Assembly: GCF_015751905.1 (NCBI RefSeq) | Contig: NZ_JADOUF010000001.1 | Location: forward strand, 806,001-870,000 | Direction of reading: 5' to 3' | Length of the DNA stretch: 64,000 nucleotides | Source of the DNA: Longispora fulva | GTDB taxonomy: Bacteria; Actinomycetota; Actinomycetes; Mycobacteriales; Micromonosporaceae | In this document: positions 1 through 10,172 of the stretch, one piece after another | Layout: every line of letters begins with the position of its first letter | Position numbering within the stretch: position 1 is the first letter of the stretch | Position numbers and translations under genes: made by a program | Notes under the pieces: generated by a model | What the model was told of the DNA's origin: nothing | What the model saw: only the letters and a program-made list of their open reading frames with translations | Database searches by the model: none

Positions 1-696
1 GACAACTACGTGTCCGCGTGGAGCGTGTCGGAACTCGGCGTCGGGTTCCTCAACTCCGCCGTCATCGTGGGGCTGTCCGCCGCGCTGGTGGTGGCGCTGG
101 CCGCGCCGTGCGCGTACATGCTCACCCGGGGGCAGACCCGCTCTGCGGGGCCGGTCACCACGTTCTTCGCCGTCGGCATGGGCGTACCCCTGCAGGCCGT
201 GATCATTCCGATCTTCGTGCTCACGCAGTCCGTCTCCAGCTTCGCCTACGCGACGTTCGGCTGGTGGGACGACCGGGTCAGCCTCCTGGTCGTCTACGTC
301 GCGATGTCGTTGCCGTTCACGGTCTTCCTGCTCACCGGGTTCTTCCGGTCCCTGCCGGCCGACCTGGAGGAGGCCGCGGCCATGGACGGCGCCAGCGGGC
401 CGCGCACCTTCCTGCGCGTCATGCTGCCCCTGGCCCAGCCCGGCCTGGTCACCGCGTTCATCCTCAACGTCGTCAGCCTGTGGAACGAGACCCTCGTGGC
501 ACTGATCCTGATCACGGACAACGAGCAGTACACGCTGCCGCAGGCACTGCTCGGGCTGTACCAGACCATGCAGTACACGTCGAACTGGGGCGGGTTGTTC
601 GCCGGGGTCGTCATCGTCGTGCTCCCGATCCTCGGGGTGTACGTCTGGCTCGGTCGCCGCATCGTCGAAGGCCTCACCGTGGGGGCCGGCAAATGA
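1..696 (+). CDS. Carbohydrate ABC transporter permease, MalG-type (5' end outside window)
   Basis: This is the C-terminal part of an inner-membrane permease of a binding-protein-dependent sugar importer (CUT1 family). The frame is already open at base 1, so the true start lies upstream and the GTG at 10 is probably internal. Several hydrophobic segments are visible. The cytoplasmic EAA loop is clear around bases 367-430 (EEAAAMDGASG, then LP about ten residues on); it docks the ATPase subunit. MalG-type proteins are usually about 280 residues, so roughly 50 are missing. The stop overlaps the start of the next gene (ATGA), which indicates translational coupling. The substrate cannot be told from this subunit. 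Confidence 0.9.
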   Translation, partial: DNYVSAWSVSELGVGFLNSAVIVGLSAALVVALAAPCAYMLTRGQTRSAGPVTTFFAVGMGVPLQAVIIPIFVLTQSVSSFAYATFGWWDDRVSLLVVYVAMSLPFTVFLLTGFFRSLPADLEEAAAMDGASGPRTFLRVMLPLAQPGLVTAFILNVVSLWNETLVALILITDNEQYTLPQALLGLYQTMQYTSNWGGLFAGVVIVVLPILGVYVWLGRRIVEGLTVGAGK

Positions 697-2660
697 CCCA
701 CGTGCGCCTCGACACCGTCCGGCTGCCCGTCGCCCCGCTCGGCGACGCCAACCCGCTGCCGCCGTTGGGTTCCCCCCGACCGGTCACCTCCCTACTGGAC
801 GCCTCGGCGGCCGACCCGGAACTGGCCGCCAACCTCGCCTACGGACACCCCGCCACCCTGCTGCCGTACACCACCCAGGACGGGTACACCCGCGACCTCG
901 CCGACACCGACGTGCCGGTGGCCGTCGTCGACAACGGCATCGTCCGCGCCGAGTTCCTCCTCGGCTACGGCGGCCGGATGCGCTCACTCGTGCACCTGCC
1001 CACCGGCCAGGAACTCCTGCACCGCAACCCCGTCCTGCAACCGGCGAACCTGGCCCTGCGCAACGCCTGGTTCGCCGGCGGCGTCGAGTGGAACCTCGGC
1101 ACCACCGGCCACAGCCCACTGACCTGCGCACCCCTGCACGCCGCCCGGGTCACCCGCCCCGACGGCGTGCAGGTCCTGCGGATGTGGGAGTTCGAACGGC
1201 TCCGCGAACTGGTCTACCAGATCGACGCGTACGCGCCCCCGCTGTCGGAGGTGCTGTACGTGCACGTGCGAATCATCAACCCCAACCCGCACGAGGTACC
1301 GGTCTACTGGTGGTCCAACATCGCCGTACCCGAGACCCCCGGCACCCGGGTCGTCGCGCCGGCCGACTCCGCCTACCACCTGTCCTACGACGGCAGGCTG
1401 CGCCGCGTGCCCGTCCCCGTCCGCAACGGCTCCGACGCCAGCTACCCGGCGGCGGCCCCCAACCCGGCCGACTACTTCTACGACATCGTCCCGCGCCGCC
1501 GACGGTGGATCGCCGCCGTCGACGCCGACGGCACCGGACTGTTCCACACCTCCACCGACTGGCTGCGCGGCCGCAAACTGTTCGTCTGGGGCCACAGCCC
1601 CGGCGGCCGGCGCTGGCAGGAATGGCTGTCCCCGCCGGGGCACCCGTACCTGGAGATCCAGGCCGGCCTCGCCCGCACCCAGCTCGAACACCTGCCGATG
1701 CCCGCCGGCGAACGCTGGTCCTGGCTGGAGGCCTACGGCCGGCTCGACGTCGACAAGGTCCCCGCCCACGACCCGAGCTGGATCACCACCCGCGGCGCCG
1801 TGGAACGCGCCCTGCAACGCCAGCTCCCGCGCGACGCCGTCGACCGCGAGTACGCCAACGCCTCCGCCTGGGTCGACCTCCCGCCGACCCAACGGCTGCA
1901 CACGGGCTCCGGCTGGGGCGCCCTGGAACGCCACTGCCGCGCCGACACCTCCCTGCACCTGCCCGGCACCCCGTTCGACGACGACACCCTCGGCCCCGAA
2001 CAGCAGCCGTGGCGCGCCCTCGTCGACACCGGCGCGCTTCCCGCACCGCCGCCTGGCACGGCCCCGACGTCGTATCAGGTCGCGCCCGGGTGGCGGGCGC
2101 TGCTGGAACGGGCACCGGAGAACTGGTTCAGCCTGCTGCACGTCGGGGTCGCGCGCTGGCACGCCGGGAACACCGACGGGGCCCGGGCCGCGTGGCGCGC
2201 GTCCGTGCACGCGGCGCGCAACCCGTGGGCGCTGCGCAACCTCGCCGTCGCGAACTTGCGCGCGGGACAGTTCGCGACGGCGGCGGATCAATTCACATCG
2301 GCCCTCCGGTTGCGGCCGGGCCTGCGCCCACTGGTCGTGGAGGCACTCGGGGCCATGCTCGCCGCTGACAGACCCGAGCAGGCCCTCGCGGTCGTGGACG
2401 GCCTCGGCCCGGCGCTGCGGGCGCACGGGCGGATACGGCACCTGGAGTGCGCCGCCGCGATCGCCGCGGACCGCATGGACCGGGCGGGTCGATTGCTGGG
2501 AACGGGCATCGTCATCGACGACCTGAAAGAGGGCGACGACGCCCTCGAACAGCTCTGGTTCGCCTACCACGAGCGCCTCGCGACCACGGTGGCCGTCGAC
2601 CGGGTCCGCGCCGACAACCCGCTGCCGACCATCTACGACTTCCGGATGAGCCCGCCATGA
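693..2660 (+). CDS. DUF5107 domain protein with C-terminal TPR repeats
   Basis: 655-residue protein starting at an ATG that overlaps the permease stop. Residues about 60-330 look like the DUF5107 (galactose-mutarotase-like) fold, with many aromatic residues and stretches such as GGVEWNLG and YWWSNIAVPE. Residues about 455-620 form helical TPR-like repeats (LLHVGVARWHAGNTDGARAA, NLRAGQFATAADQFTSAL). Such proteins are usually encoded next to carbohydrate importers and are thought to act on or bind carbohydrate. Coupling to the permease supports a role in the same sugar-use pathway. The biochemical activity is not established by the sequence. Confidence 0.82.
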   Translation: MTHVRLDTVRLPVAPLGDANPLPPLGSPRPVTSLLDASAADPELAANLAYGHPATLLPYTTQDGYTRDLADTDVPVAVVDNGIVRAEFLLGYGGRMRSLVHLPTGQELLHRNPVLQPANLALRNAWFAGGVEWNLGTTGHSPLTCAPLHAARVTRPDGVQVLRMWEFERLRELVYQIDAYAPPLSEVLYVHVRIINPNPHEVPVYWWSNIAVPETPGTRVVAPADSAYHLSYDGRLRRVPVPVRNGSDASYPAAAPNPADYFYDIVPRRRRWIAAVDADGTGLFHTSTDWLRGRKLFVWGHSPGGRRWQEWLSPPGHPYLEIQAGLARTQLEHLPMPAGERWSWLEAYGRLDVDKVPAHDPSWITTRGAVERALQRQLPRDAVDREYANASAWVDLPPTQRLHTGSGWGALERHCRADTSLHLPGTPFDDDTLGPEQQPWRALVDTGALPAPPPGTAPTSYQVAPGWRALLERAPENWFSLLHVGVARWHAGNTDGARAAWRASVHAARNPWALRNLAVANLRAGQFATAADQFTSALRLRPGLRPLVVEALGAMLAADRPEQALAVVDGLGPALRAHGRIRHLECAAAIAADRMDRAGRLLGTGIVIDDLKEGDDALEQLWFAYHERLATTVAVDRVRADNPLPTIYDFRMSPP

Positions 2661-2830
2661 GCGCCCGCCGTCTGGTCGTCCGTGGCGGGCTCGGGGACAG
2701 GGCGCCGCCGAGACGCTCGCCCCTGCGCTTCAGCCAGCAATTTCCACATCCCCCCGACGTGCCCGCCCGAGCCCGCACCGCGTTTTCGATGTCTGGGCGC
2801 TCACGACACCTGATAAGAAAGGTCCCATCT

Positions 2831-5032
2831 GTGTCCAGATACCGAAGAGGGTTCCTGGCGGCGGCCGCCGCAGTGGCCCTCATGACGGTCGCCCCGTCCG
2901 CGTCGGCGACCCCTCCGGCCGCCAACTACACGATCTCTATCAGCGCCCTGACCGGTCACAGCTTCGCCACCGACAGCCCGGCGAGCGGTTACATCGACAA
3001 GGACGGCACGTTCTACTTCCAGCAGTCCGCGGCCCTCTACGGTGCCACCGAGCCCCGGTACTGGGACTTTTACACCGGTACGAACTTCGACACGGCCAGC
3101 CGATCCAGCACGATCAGCAACGCGGTGAACCCGGGCAACGCCAATGACAAGAACAACGACACGTCGTGGCGGTGCGACAACAGCCCGACGGGGGCCACCT
3201 CGACGAACCCGCCGACCGGTTCGGGGTACGCGCACCGCAACTACTGCGACCTGATGGGTACCTGGGTCGACCCGGACACCGGCAACTGGTACGGGCTCGT
3301 GCACAACGAGTTCACCCCGGAGCCGTTCGGCAGCGCCGGATTCTCGCACTACGACGCGATCGACTACGCGGTGTCCACGAACCAGGGCAAGGTGTGGACC
3401 ATCACCGGCCACGCCATCACCTCGCCCTACAGCACCACGCGGGGTGACGACGCCGCGTTCCCGAACCAGACCTGGTACTACGGCGACGGCGACCCCCGGC
3501 TGCTGGTGGACCCGGCCTCGGGCTACTTCTACGTCTTCTACAACTCGCGGGTCAACCCGAAGTACAACGCGGGCGGCAGTTCCACCTTCGGCGTGCACGT
3601 CGCGCGGGCCCCGATGTCGCAGAAGATGGCGACCGGCTCGTGGCAGAAGTGGTACAACGGCACCTGGACACAGCCCGGCGTGGGCGGCCAGGAGAGCAAC
3701 ATGGTGCCGGTCACCTCGCCCACCCAGACCGGCTACACCCCGGTCGCCAACAGCTACAACCCGGCCAACACCGGCACCACAGACCAGCAGATCGCCGCCG
3801 GGAAGATCCCGCCCAAGTCGGACCTGTTCTTGATGAACGTGTCCTACAACGCGTACCTGGGCCTGTACATCGCCGAGCCCGAGGTGCAGGACCAGAGCGT
3901 GCCGACGTCGCAGAAGTTCTACGTCACCGATGACCTGTCGACGCAGAAGTGGTACCTGATGGGCGACTCGGGCAACGCCGCGAAGTCCGGTTCCTGGTAC
4001 CGGTGGATGGTCGACAGCGTCAACAAGACCGGCTCGACGATCGTGGGCAGGTCGTTCCGTTCGTACTGCTCGATCAACTGCTCGGGCGGCTCCGGAGGCA
4101 ACTACTACACCGCCACCATCGACTCCTCCCAGCCGGCCGCCGCGCCGGTGGACACGTCGAAGACGTACACCATCAGCAGTGGTTCCGGCCGGGTGCTGGC
4201 CCAGGTCTCCGGCAGTTCGGCGACGACGTCGGTGGGGGCCGCGACCGGGTCGGGTCTGGAGGCGTGGTCGTTCGCGTCGCTGGGTGACGGCGCGTTCCGG
4301 ATCACCAACGCCGCGACCGGCCAGGCCCTCGGCGTGGACGCCGCCACGACGGCCACGCGGGCGTGGGGGACCAAGCCCACGGTCACCGCGTCGACGGGCA
4401 GTGTCGGGCAGCAGTGGTTCATCGTCCGCAACGAGACCGGGGCCTTCCGGATCGTCAACCGGTACAGCCAGCTCGTGCTGGGCATGTCCTCGGACTCGAC
4501 CCGGCTCACGGAGACCACTCCGCACCGGGCGTGGACGAACACCACCGGCAACGCGGTCGGCGGCAACCGCACCGCCGCCGAGCAGACCCTGACCCTCACC
4601 CAGACCAGCACCCCTGGAAACCTCAACGGAACCCACACCCTGCGCCTGGCGTCCGGGAACCTGCTCGACGTCTGGGGTGGATCCGTCAACCAGGGCCAAG
4701 GGCTCATCACCTGGTACGCCAACGGGGGCACCAACCAGAACTGGGTCCTCACCCAGCAGTCTGACGGCGCCTACACCCTGGTCAACGGCCGCTCCAACTT
4801 CTGCGCCGGGGTCTCCGCCAGTTCCACAGCCCCGGGCGCCAGCGTCATCCAGTGGTCGTGCACCGGGGTCACCGACCAACGCTGGCAGGCCACCCAGCAA
4901 GCCAACGGCTCCTACACCCTCACCAACGTCAACTCCGGTCTGCTGCTGACAGCGTCGTCAACGGGTCCCGGAGCCACGATCTCCCAGCAGTCGAACACCA
5001 ACTCCCCCCTCCAGCAGTGGAGCATCTCCTGA
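2831..5032 (+). CDS. Secreted propeller-like protein with tandem ricin-type lectin domains
   Basis: 733 residues. The GTG at 2831 is chosen because AGAAAGG lies eight bases upstream and the protein then begins with a clean signal peptide (hydrophobic AAAAAVALM, cleavage near SASA|TPP). Residues about 30-430 are rich in Tyr/Trp and carry blade-like segments (GDPRLLVDPASGYFYVFYNS), resembling a glycosidase-type beta-propeller, though I do not recognise a defined GH family. Residues about 440-733 hold two ricin-type beta-trefoils with QxW motifs (QQWFIV, QNWVL, QRWQA, and a terminal QQWSIS), known carbohydrate-binding repeats. It lies about 170 bases after the sugar-transport genes, fitting extracellular polysaccharide use. 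A perfect hairpin follows the gene. Confidence 0.8.
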   Translation: MSRYRRGFLAAAAAVALMTVAPSASATPPAANYTISISALTGHSFATDSPASGYIDKDGTFYFQQSAALYGATEPRYWDFYTGTNFDTASRSSTISNAVNPGNANDKNNDTSWRCDNSPTGATSTNPPTGSGYAHRNYCDLMGTWVDPDTGNWYGLVHNEFTPEPFGSAGFSHYDAIDYAVSTNQGKVWTITGHAITSPYSTTRGDDAAFPNQTWYYGDGDPRLLVDPASGYFYVFYNSRVNPKYNAGGSSTFGVHVARAPMSQKMATGSWQKWYNGTWTQPGVGGQESNMVPVTSPTQTGYTPVANSYNPANTGTTDQQIAAGKIPPKSDLFLMNVSYNAYLGLYIAEPEVQDQSVPTSQKFYVTDDLSTQKWYLMGDSGNAAKSGSWYRWMVDSVNKTGSTIVGRSFRSYCSINCSGGSGGNYYTATIDSSQPAAAPVDTSKTYTISSGSGRVLAQVSGSSATTSVGAATGSGLEAWSFASLGDGAFRITNAATGQALGVDAATTATRAWGTKPTVTASTGSVGQQWFIVRNETGAFRIVNRYSQLVLGMSSDSTRLTETTPHRAWTNTTGNAVGGNRTAAEQTLTLTQTSTPGNLNGTHTLRLASGNLLDVWGGSVNQGQGLITWYANGGTNQNWVLTQQSDGAYTLVNGRSNFCAGVSASSTAPGASVIQWSCTGVTDQRWQATQQANGSYTLTNVNSGLLLTASSTGPGATISQQSNTNSPLQQWSIS

Positions 5033-5060
5033 CCGCCGCTTGAGGCAGGGAGGGATAGTC

Positions 5061-5095
5061 GGGGCCCCGCATCGGCGCAAGCGATGCGGGGCCCC
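5061..5095. terminator. Perfect 14-bp hairpin between convergent genes
   Basis: GGGGCCCCGCATCG (5061-5074) pairs perfectly with 5082-5095 across a 7-base loop. It lies between the ends of the ricin-domain gene (+) and the S8 protease gene (-), so it can serve both. There is no T-tract, as is common for actinomycete terminators. Confidence 0.75.
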
Positions 5096-5168
5096 ATCAC
5101 GTCTTCCGGACCACCCTCGGTCGGGCGAGCGCCCGCGCCCGCCCGGCCGAGCGCGGCCGGTTGTGCGC

Positions 5169-8100
5169 CTACCGGGTCCGGTAGGCGTTGTGGATCGTCT
5201 CGGTGACCTTCGCGCCGTCCGCCCCCGTGGCGGTGGTCCGCAGCGACACCCCGCCGCCGGATGCCGGATGCCTGACCTGGCCGTGCCAACCGCCCTGCTC
5301 CCGGATCAGGTGCACCGGCACCCACGTGACCCCGTCGTCGAACGAAGCCTCCACGGTCAGCGCCTTGGCCACAGAACCATCCGCGCTGGACACCGTGACC
5401 GGTAGCCGGAGCAGCCCGCCGGCCGGGGCGTACCCCTCGGCGTCGAGCTCTGGCGAGAACTGCACGGCCAGCGCCGGCAGCCGGGTACGGGTCGACGTGT
5501 GGCCGGAACGGAACGCCCACTCGGTGGTGATCCGGTCGCTGAGCACCGCCGTGGCGTCGGCCCACTCGGTGACGACCCGGTAGTCGGCGGCCTCCGGCGG
5601 CACCGTGGTGTACATCCCGGTCGGGCTGGCGCTCTCGGCGAGCTTGGCGCCGTCGCGGTACAGCGTGGTCCTCGTCGTGGCGGTGCTCGTGTCGCGCATC
5701 CCGTACCAGCCGGCCCGGCCCGGGCCGCGCGGCATGACGTACGTGGCCAGCTCGTCGCCGTCGCGCGACATCAACCGGGGCACGACTGACGGCCCGAACA
5801 CCGGCTTGTTGAGCTCGTCGAGGTAATGCTTACCGGGCCGGTAGTTCGTCATGATGTCCGTCGCCTGGTACTCGAACCCGGTGTCGGCGGACTTGGTCGC
5901 TATGGTGTTCCAGCCGAGGGTGTCGCCGCCCAGGTAGTACTCGACCCGCTCCGAGCCGACCCGGGCCGGAACGGGGAAGCCGGCCGCCGAGTCGAAACCG
6001 AGCGACTGCGCGAACGGGAACGCCACGTGCTCGGCGACCGGGAACCTCGGGTCGACCGGCCCGAGCACCCTGGTCCGCACCGTGGCCAGGTCGGCGGGCT
6101 TGAGCGTCTTGCGCAGGGAGCTCGGCAGGTCGTCGCTGGCCCACGCGAGGTTGTACGCGTAGGGGCTGTCCACCAGCTCGCCGCCGCCCCGGGCCATGGT
6201 CGTGGACACGATCGAGGCGAACCGGCCGGCCGGTGGCTTCGGGCCGAGCCGGACGAGCCGGAGTTTGTCGAGCCGGTCCGAGCCGAGCCACGTCGTGCTG
6301 GACCACTTCGCGTTGCCCTCCCGGATGCCCACACCCGCGTTGAGCGAAACGGCCCCGGGCTCAGGCACGCTCACCTCGTATTTGCCAGCCTGACGGCCGT
6401 CCATCTCTACGGTCATCGGGCCGGTCACGTCCAGCACCGGCCGGGTGACCGCCGCCATTCCGTCGGGGCTGTCGATGACGGTCATCACCGAGTACCGGCC
6501 GGGGGGCACCCGGACGGTGCCCTGCGCCTCGTAGACGTAGGCCGAGTCGGTCCCGTCCGCGTCCGGCCTCAGGCTGGTCATCTGCCGGGCGACCTGCCAG
6601 CCGTCGGGGGCCGTGGCGTGGATCGTCACCGCGACGAGTTGCCGCTCGCGGTGCACCGTGAACGCGTTGACCAGCGAGACGTCGCCGCCTGTCGCGATCA
6701 ACCGACCGGTGTAGCGGCCGTCGGGTCCGTTGACCCTGGTGTCGGCGGTGACGGTGACCGTGGCGGTGCCGCCAGCTGGGACCGTCACGGACGGGTCCGC
6801 GGTGAACATTCCTGCCGGGGCCGCCTGGCCGGTCGGCGTCGCGCCGTCGACGCGGAGCGCCAGGGTGACCGGGGCTGACCCCTGGTTGCGGTAGGTCACC
6901 TGGCGGGTGACCGGCGTGTCGTCACCGTGCGGGTACTCGGTCGTGCCGAAGTCCAGGGTGCCCGACTCGGCGACCACGGACTGCCGGGTGGCCCGGGCCA
7001 CGTCGACCCGGCCGGCGCCCTGGCCGAACACGTCCCCGCCGGGTTTGGCGCTGCCGGTCAACGCGTTCTTCAACTGGGCTGCCGTCCACTGTGGGTGCTG
7101 GCCGGCCAGCAGCGCCGCCGCTCCCGCGACGTGCGGCGTGGCCATCGACGTACCACTCAAGCTGGTGTATCTGTCATTCACCGGGGTGCCGATCACGCCG
7201 TGCGCCGCCCGGGCGGCCACGATGTTCACCCCCGGCGCCGAGATCTCCGGCTTGACCGTGCCGGTCGCACTCGGGCCACGGCTGGAGAACGGCGCACGCT
7301 GGTCGGCGCTGTCCACGGCGGCCACGGACAACGCCGCCTCGGCCGTGCCCGGTGAGCCGACGCTGCCGTCGAAGCCGTCGTTGCCGGCCGCGACCACGAA
7401 CAGCGCGCCGGTCTGCGCGGTCAGCGTGTTCACCGCCTCCTCGAGCGGGTCGATTTCCGGGCCGTCCCAGGAGCCGAGGCTCAGGTTCACCACCCTGGCG
7501 TGCTGTTCCAGGGTCGCCCAGCGCATGCCGGCGAGGATCGCCGACTCGGGGCAGCCGTAGACCACGCACACCTTGCCGATCGCCAGCTTCGCGTCCGGAG
7601 CCACGCCCTTGTAGAGCGGGCCCACCCCGGCGATCGTCGACGCGACGTGCGTGCCGTGCCCGACCAGGTCGTCGGTGTCGGGATCGTCGGTGAAGTTGCC
7701 CGTCGCCGAGATCTTCCCGGCGAAGTCGGGGTGACTGGCGTCGATGCCGGTGTCCAGCACCGCGACGGTCACGCCGGCCCCCGTGTAGCCGGCAGCCCAC
7801 GCCTCCGGCGCTCCGATCTGCGGAACGCTCTTGTCCAGCAACGGCTTGCGGATCCCGTCCAGCCAGAGCTTGCCGGGCGCGGCCATCCTGTTCTTCCCGA
7901 GCCCTGCCCAGAATCCGGCCGCGTCCTTCTTGGCCAGCTTCCTCGGCGTCACCCCCGATGCCACGAGCCCGGCCCCGCCCTGGCTGAGCAGCGGCAGATC
8001 GGCCCGGCGGGCGTCGTCGTAGCCGAAGTCGATCAGGGACGTGACGTCGAACAGCCGGGGGTCCAGCTTGCCGTCGCGCAACCCGTCGAGCGCGTCGACA

Positions 8101-8348
8101 GGGGTGACCCGCAGGTGCCCGTCAGCCTTTGTGATCATGTAGCCGACGTGGGTTCTACCAGAGCCCATCGCGACCGTGACCCGCTCGCCCGCGACGGTCA
8201 CCCGGTCCCCGGTGACCAGGGTGACGGACCGGATCTGGCCGGCGGGGACGTCGGCCGGGGCGGGTGGGGGAGCGGCGGTCGCTACGCCGGGTGACGCGGA
8301 GAGGAGGAGCGTGGTGAGGGCGAGGCCTATCGGCCATCGTGGACGCAT
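5169..8348 (-). CDS. Secreted S8 (subtilisin-like) serine peptidase
   Basis: 1059-residue extracellular protease. The signal peptide is at residues 1-26 (hydrophobic core LALTTLLLSASPGVATAA). The catalytic domain spans about 185-440 with Asp199 (AVLDTG), His231 (GHGTHVA), oxyanion Asn323 (AAGND) and Ser401 (GTSMATPH), all intact. Residues about 35-175 look like a propeptide. The long C-terminal half (about 460-1059) is beta-rich and probably holds accessory domains. The ATG at 8348 has an AAGGGA ribosome site about eight bases upstream. No operon partner is evident. It is a typical actinomycete secreted subtilase; its substrate is unknown. Confidence 0.93.
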   Translation of the reverse strand: MRPRWPIGLALTTLLLSASPGVATAAPPPAPADVPAGQIRSVTLVTGDRVTVAGERVTVAMGSGRTHVGYMITKADGHLRVTPVDALDGLRDGKLDPRLFDVTSLIDFGYDDARRADLPLLSQGGAGLVASGVTPRKLAKKDAAGFWAGLGKNRMAAPGKLWLDGIRKPLLDKSVPQIGAPEAWAAGYTGAGVTVAVLDTGIDASHPDFAGKISATGNFTDDPDTDDLVGHGTHVASTIAGVGPLYKGVAPDAKLAIGKVCVVYGCPESAILAGMRWATLEQHARVVNLSLGSWDGPEIDPLEEAVNTLTAQTGALFVVAAGNDGFDGSVGSPGTAEAALSVAAVDSADQRAPFSSRGPSATGTVKPEISAPGVNIVAARAAHGVIGTPVNDRYTSLSGTSMATPHVAGAAALLAGQHPQWTAAQLKNALTGSAKPGGDVFGQGAGRVDVARATRQSVVAESGTLDFGTTEYPHGDDTPVTRQVTYRNQGSAPVTLALRVDGATPTGQAAPAGMFTADPSVTVPAGGTATVTVTADTRVNGPDGRYTGRLIATGGDVSLVNAFTVHRERQLVAVTIHATAPDGWQVARQMTSLRPDADGTDSAYVYEAQGTVRVPPGRYSVMTVIDSPDGMAAVTRPVLDVTGPMTVEMDGRQAGKYEVSVPEPGAVSLNAGVGIREGNAKWSSTTWLGSDRLDKLRLVRLGPKPPAGRFASIVSTTMARGGGELVDSPYAYNLAWASDDLPSSLRKTLKPADLATVRTRVLGPVDPRFPVAEHVAFPFAQSLGFDSAAGFPVPARVGSERVEYYLGGDTLGWNTIATKSADTGFEYQATDIMTNYRPGKHYLDELNKPVFGPSVVPRLMSRDGDELATYVMPRGPGRAGWYGMRDTSTATTRTTLYRDGAKLAESASPTGMYTTVPPEAADYRVVTEWADATAVLSDRITTEWAFRSGHTSTRTRLPALAVQFSPELDAEGYAPAGGLLRLPVTVSSADGSVAKALTVEASFDDGVTWVPVHLIREQGGWHGQVRHPASGGGVSLRTTATGADGAKVTETIHNAYRTR

Positions 8349-8626
8349 CCGCTGTCCCTTCAGAAGCTGAAAATGATCTCTCCTGTAGGACGGGCAGGAC
8401 GCTTCACAGGTTGCTTCAGGCCCATCTGCGATCTTGGTACTCAGCTCACGTCACGGCGCGCAGCTGTGAACGGGGACGGGAGCCGGGACGTGTCCGGGCA
8501 CCTCCATCGTGCGTGCCCGGGGATGATCCCGCGGCCGGACGGGACGGAAGTCGCGTGACCGGATCGGTCCGCACCCGGGCGTGATGGTGTCTTACCACGG
8601 CATCGCCGAGGGGCCATGATCGAACT

Positions 8627-9232
8627 ATGAAACAAGCGCTCATCGTGGTAGACGTCCAAGAGTCGTTCCGGCAGCAGCCGCTCTGGCCGGCGATCTCCCG
8701 ACCCGACATTGTCGCCCAGGTGGACCGACTGGTGGCGGCCTTCCGCTCCCGGGGTGATCTCGTGGTCTGGGTTCTGCATGCCGACCCCGGTACGGGAACG
8801 GAGTTCGACCCGGCCCTCGGGCACGTCCGGCTGATGGACGGGCTGGTTCCCCACCCGGGCGAGCCCGTCCTCACCAAGTCCGCTCACAACGCGTTCACCA
8901 CGACAAACTTGCAATACCTCCTCACGACCGCCAGGATCAGCGACGTGGCCATCTGCGGCATCCGGACCGAACAGTGCTGTGAGACCACGACCCGGCTGGC
9001 GTCTGACCTCGGCTACGAGGTGACCTTCGTGATCGACGCGACGGCGACGTCCCCGATCGAGCACCGCGACGCGCCGGCCGACCGCACGCTCGAGGAGATC
9101 CTCGCCGACCCGCGGACGCTACAGACAGCGGACATCATCACCCGCACCGAGTACGCGCTCGCTGGCCGCTTCGCCACCATCCGCACCGTCGCCGAGGTCG
9201 TAGGCTCGGCGGCCGTCACCATCGGAGGCTGA
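8627..9232 (+). CDS. Isochorismatase-family cysteine hydrolase
   Basis: 201-residue cytoplasmic alpha/beta hydrolase of the isochorismatase/nicotinamidase superfamily. The catalytic triad expected for the family is present: Asp9 (VVDVQ), Lys84 (LTKSAHNAF) and Cys117 (GIRTEQCC). The substrate (an amide or N-carbamoyl compound) cannot be deduced. Only 7 bases separate it from the downstream GlxA-type regulator, so the two probably form an operon in which the regulator controls the hydrolase. Confidence 0.9.
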   Translation: MKQALIVVDVQESFRQQPLWPAISRPDIVAQVDRLVAAFRSRGDLVVWVLHADPGTGTEFDPALGHVRLMDGLVPHPGEPVLTKSAHNAFTTTNLQYLLTTARISDVAICGIRTEQCCETTTRLASDLGYEVTFVIDATATSPIEHRDAPADRTLEEILADPRTLQTADIITRTEYALAGRFATIRTVAEVVGSAAVTIGG

Positions 9233-9239
9233 CCGGATC

Positions 9240-10172
9240 GTGTCCACCGTCGTCTTCCTGCTCGTCCCACAGCTGCACCTGTTGGATCTGGCCGGACCCG
9301 CCCAGGTGTTCTCCACCGCCGCGGACCTCGGGTACGACTACACGCTGCGGTACGTGGCCGAGCAGGAGGACGTCCCCACCTCGCAGGGAATTCCCCTCCG
9401 GGCGGGCATCGACTGGCCCGATCTGGAGCCCGGGGACCTCATCGTCGTCCCGGGCTGGCGCGGGCCGACGCTGGGGCGCCATGGCCAGCTCCGACCGGAA
9501 ACGTCCCGCCGGCTGGCCGGGCACCACGCCGCCGGCGGGACGGTGGCGAGCGTGTGCGCCGGGGCCGACGCGCTCGGCCGTGCCGGGTTGCTCGACGGGC
9601 GGCGATGCACCACTCACCACGACCTCCAGGACGACCTGGCGCGGCGCTACCCGGCCGCGACGGTGGTGCGGGACGTGCTCTACGTGGTCGACGACCGGGT
9701 CGTGACCTCGGCCGGGATCGCCAGCGGCATCGACCTGGCCCTCCATCTGGTCGCGGGTAGGCACGGTCCGGGCGCCGCCGGCCGGGTCGCCCGCTCGATG
9801 GTGGTGTACGCCCGCCGCAACGGCGAAGAACAGCAGGCCAGCGCGATGCTACGGCACCGCTCACACCTCAGCGACGTGGTCCATCGGGCACAGGACCTGA
9901 TCGACTCCCGATTCGCCGACCGGCTGCCGCTCACCGACCTGGCCGCCAGCTGCGGAGTCAGCGAGCGAACGCTGACCCGGCTGTTCGGGAGAGCGACCGG
10001 ATTGACCCCGCTGCGCTACCAGCAGGTCCTGCGGCTGGAACGAGCCGAGCACCTGATCGGCCACGGCGCGACGGCCGAGGCAGCCGCGCGATCAGTGGGC
10101 TTCCAGGACGCCCGCATGCTCCGAAGGCTTCGTGCTTCCCATACCGCGCCGGCACAGGACGTCCGCCCGTAG
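9240..10172 (+). CDS. GlxA-type transcriptional regulator (DJ-1/PfpI + AraC HTH)
   Basis: 310 residues from a GTG start. Residues about 1-165 form a DJ-1/PfpI (GATase1-like) domain with the elbow sequence ASVCAGADALGRAG. Residues about 205-305 form a two-helix-turn-helix AraC DNA-binding domain (LPLTDLAASCGVSERTLTRLF, then TAEAAARSVGFQDARMLRRL). This architecture defines GlxA-family regulators. It follows the isochorismatase gene by 7 bases and most likely senses or controls that metabolism. Confidence 0.92.
   Translation: MSTVVFLLVPQLHLLDLAGPAQVFSTAADLGYDYTLRYVAEQEDVPTSQGIPLRAGIDWPDLEPGDLIVVPGWRGPTLGRHGQLRPETSRRLAGHHAAGGTVASVCAGADALGRAGLLDGRRCTTHHDLQDDLARRYPAATVVRDVLYVVDDRVVTSAGIASGIDLALHLVAGRHGPGAAGRVARSMVVYARRNGEEQQASAMLRHRSHLSDVVHRAQDLIDSRFADRLPLTDLAASCGVSERTLTRLFGRATGLTPLRYQQVLRLERAEHLIGHGATAEAAARSVGFQDARMLRRLRASHTAPAQDVRP

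Noticed and set aside
2801-4900. 699-codon open frame antisense to the ricin-domain gene
   Set aside because: Long antisense frames are expected at this GC content. The sense gene has signal peptide and QxW motifs, while the antisense product is low-complexity Val/Arg/Gly.
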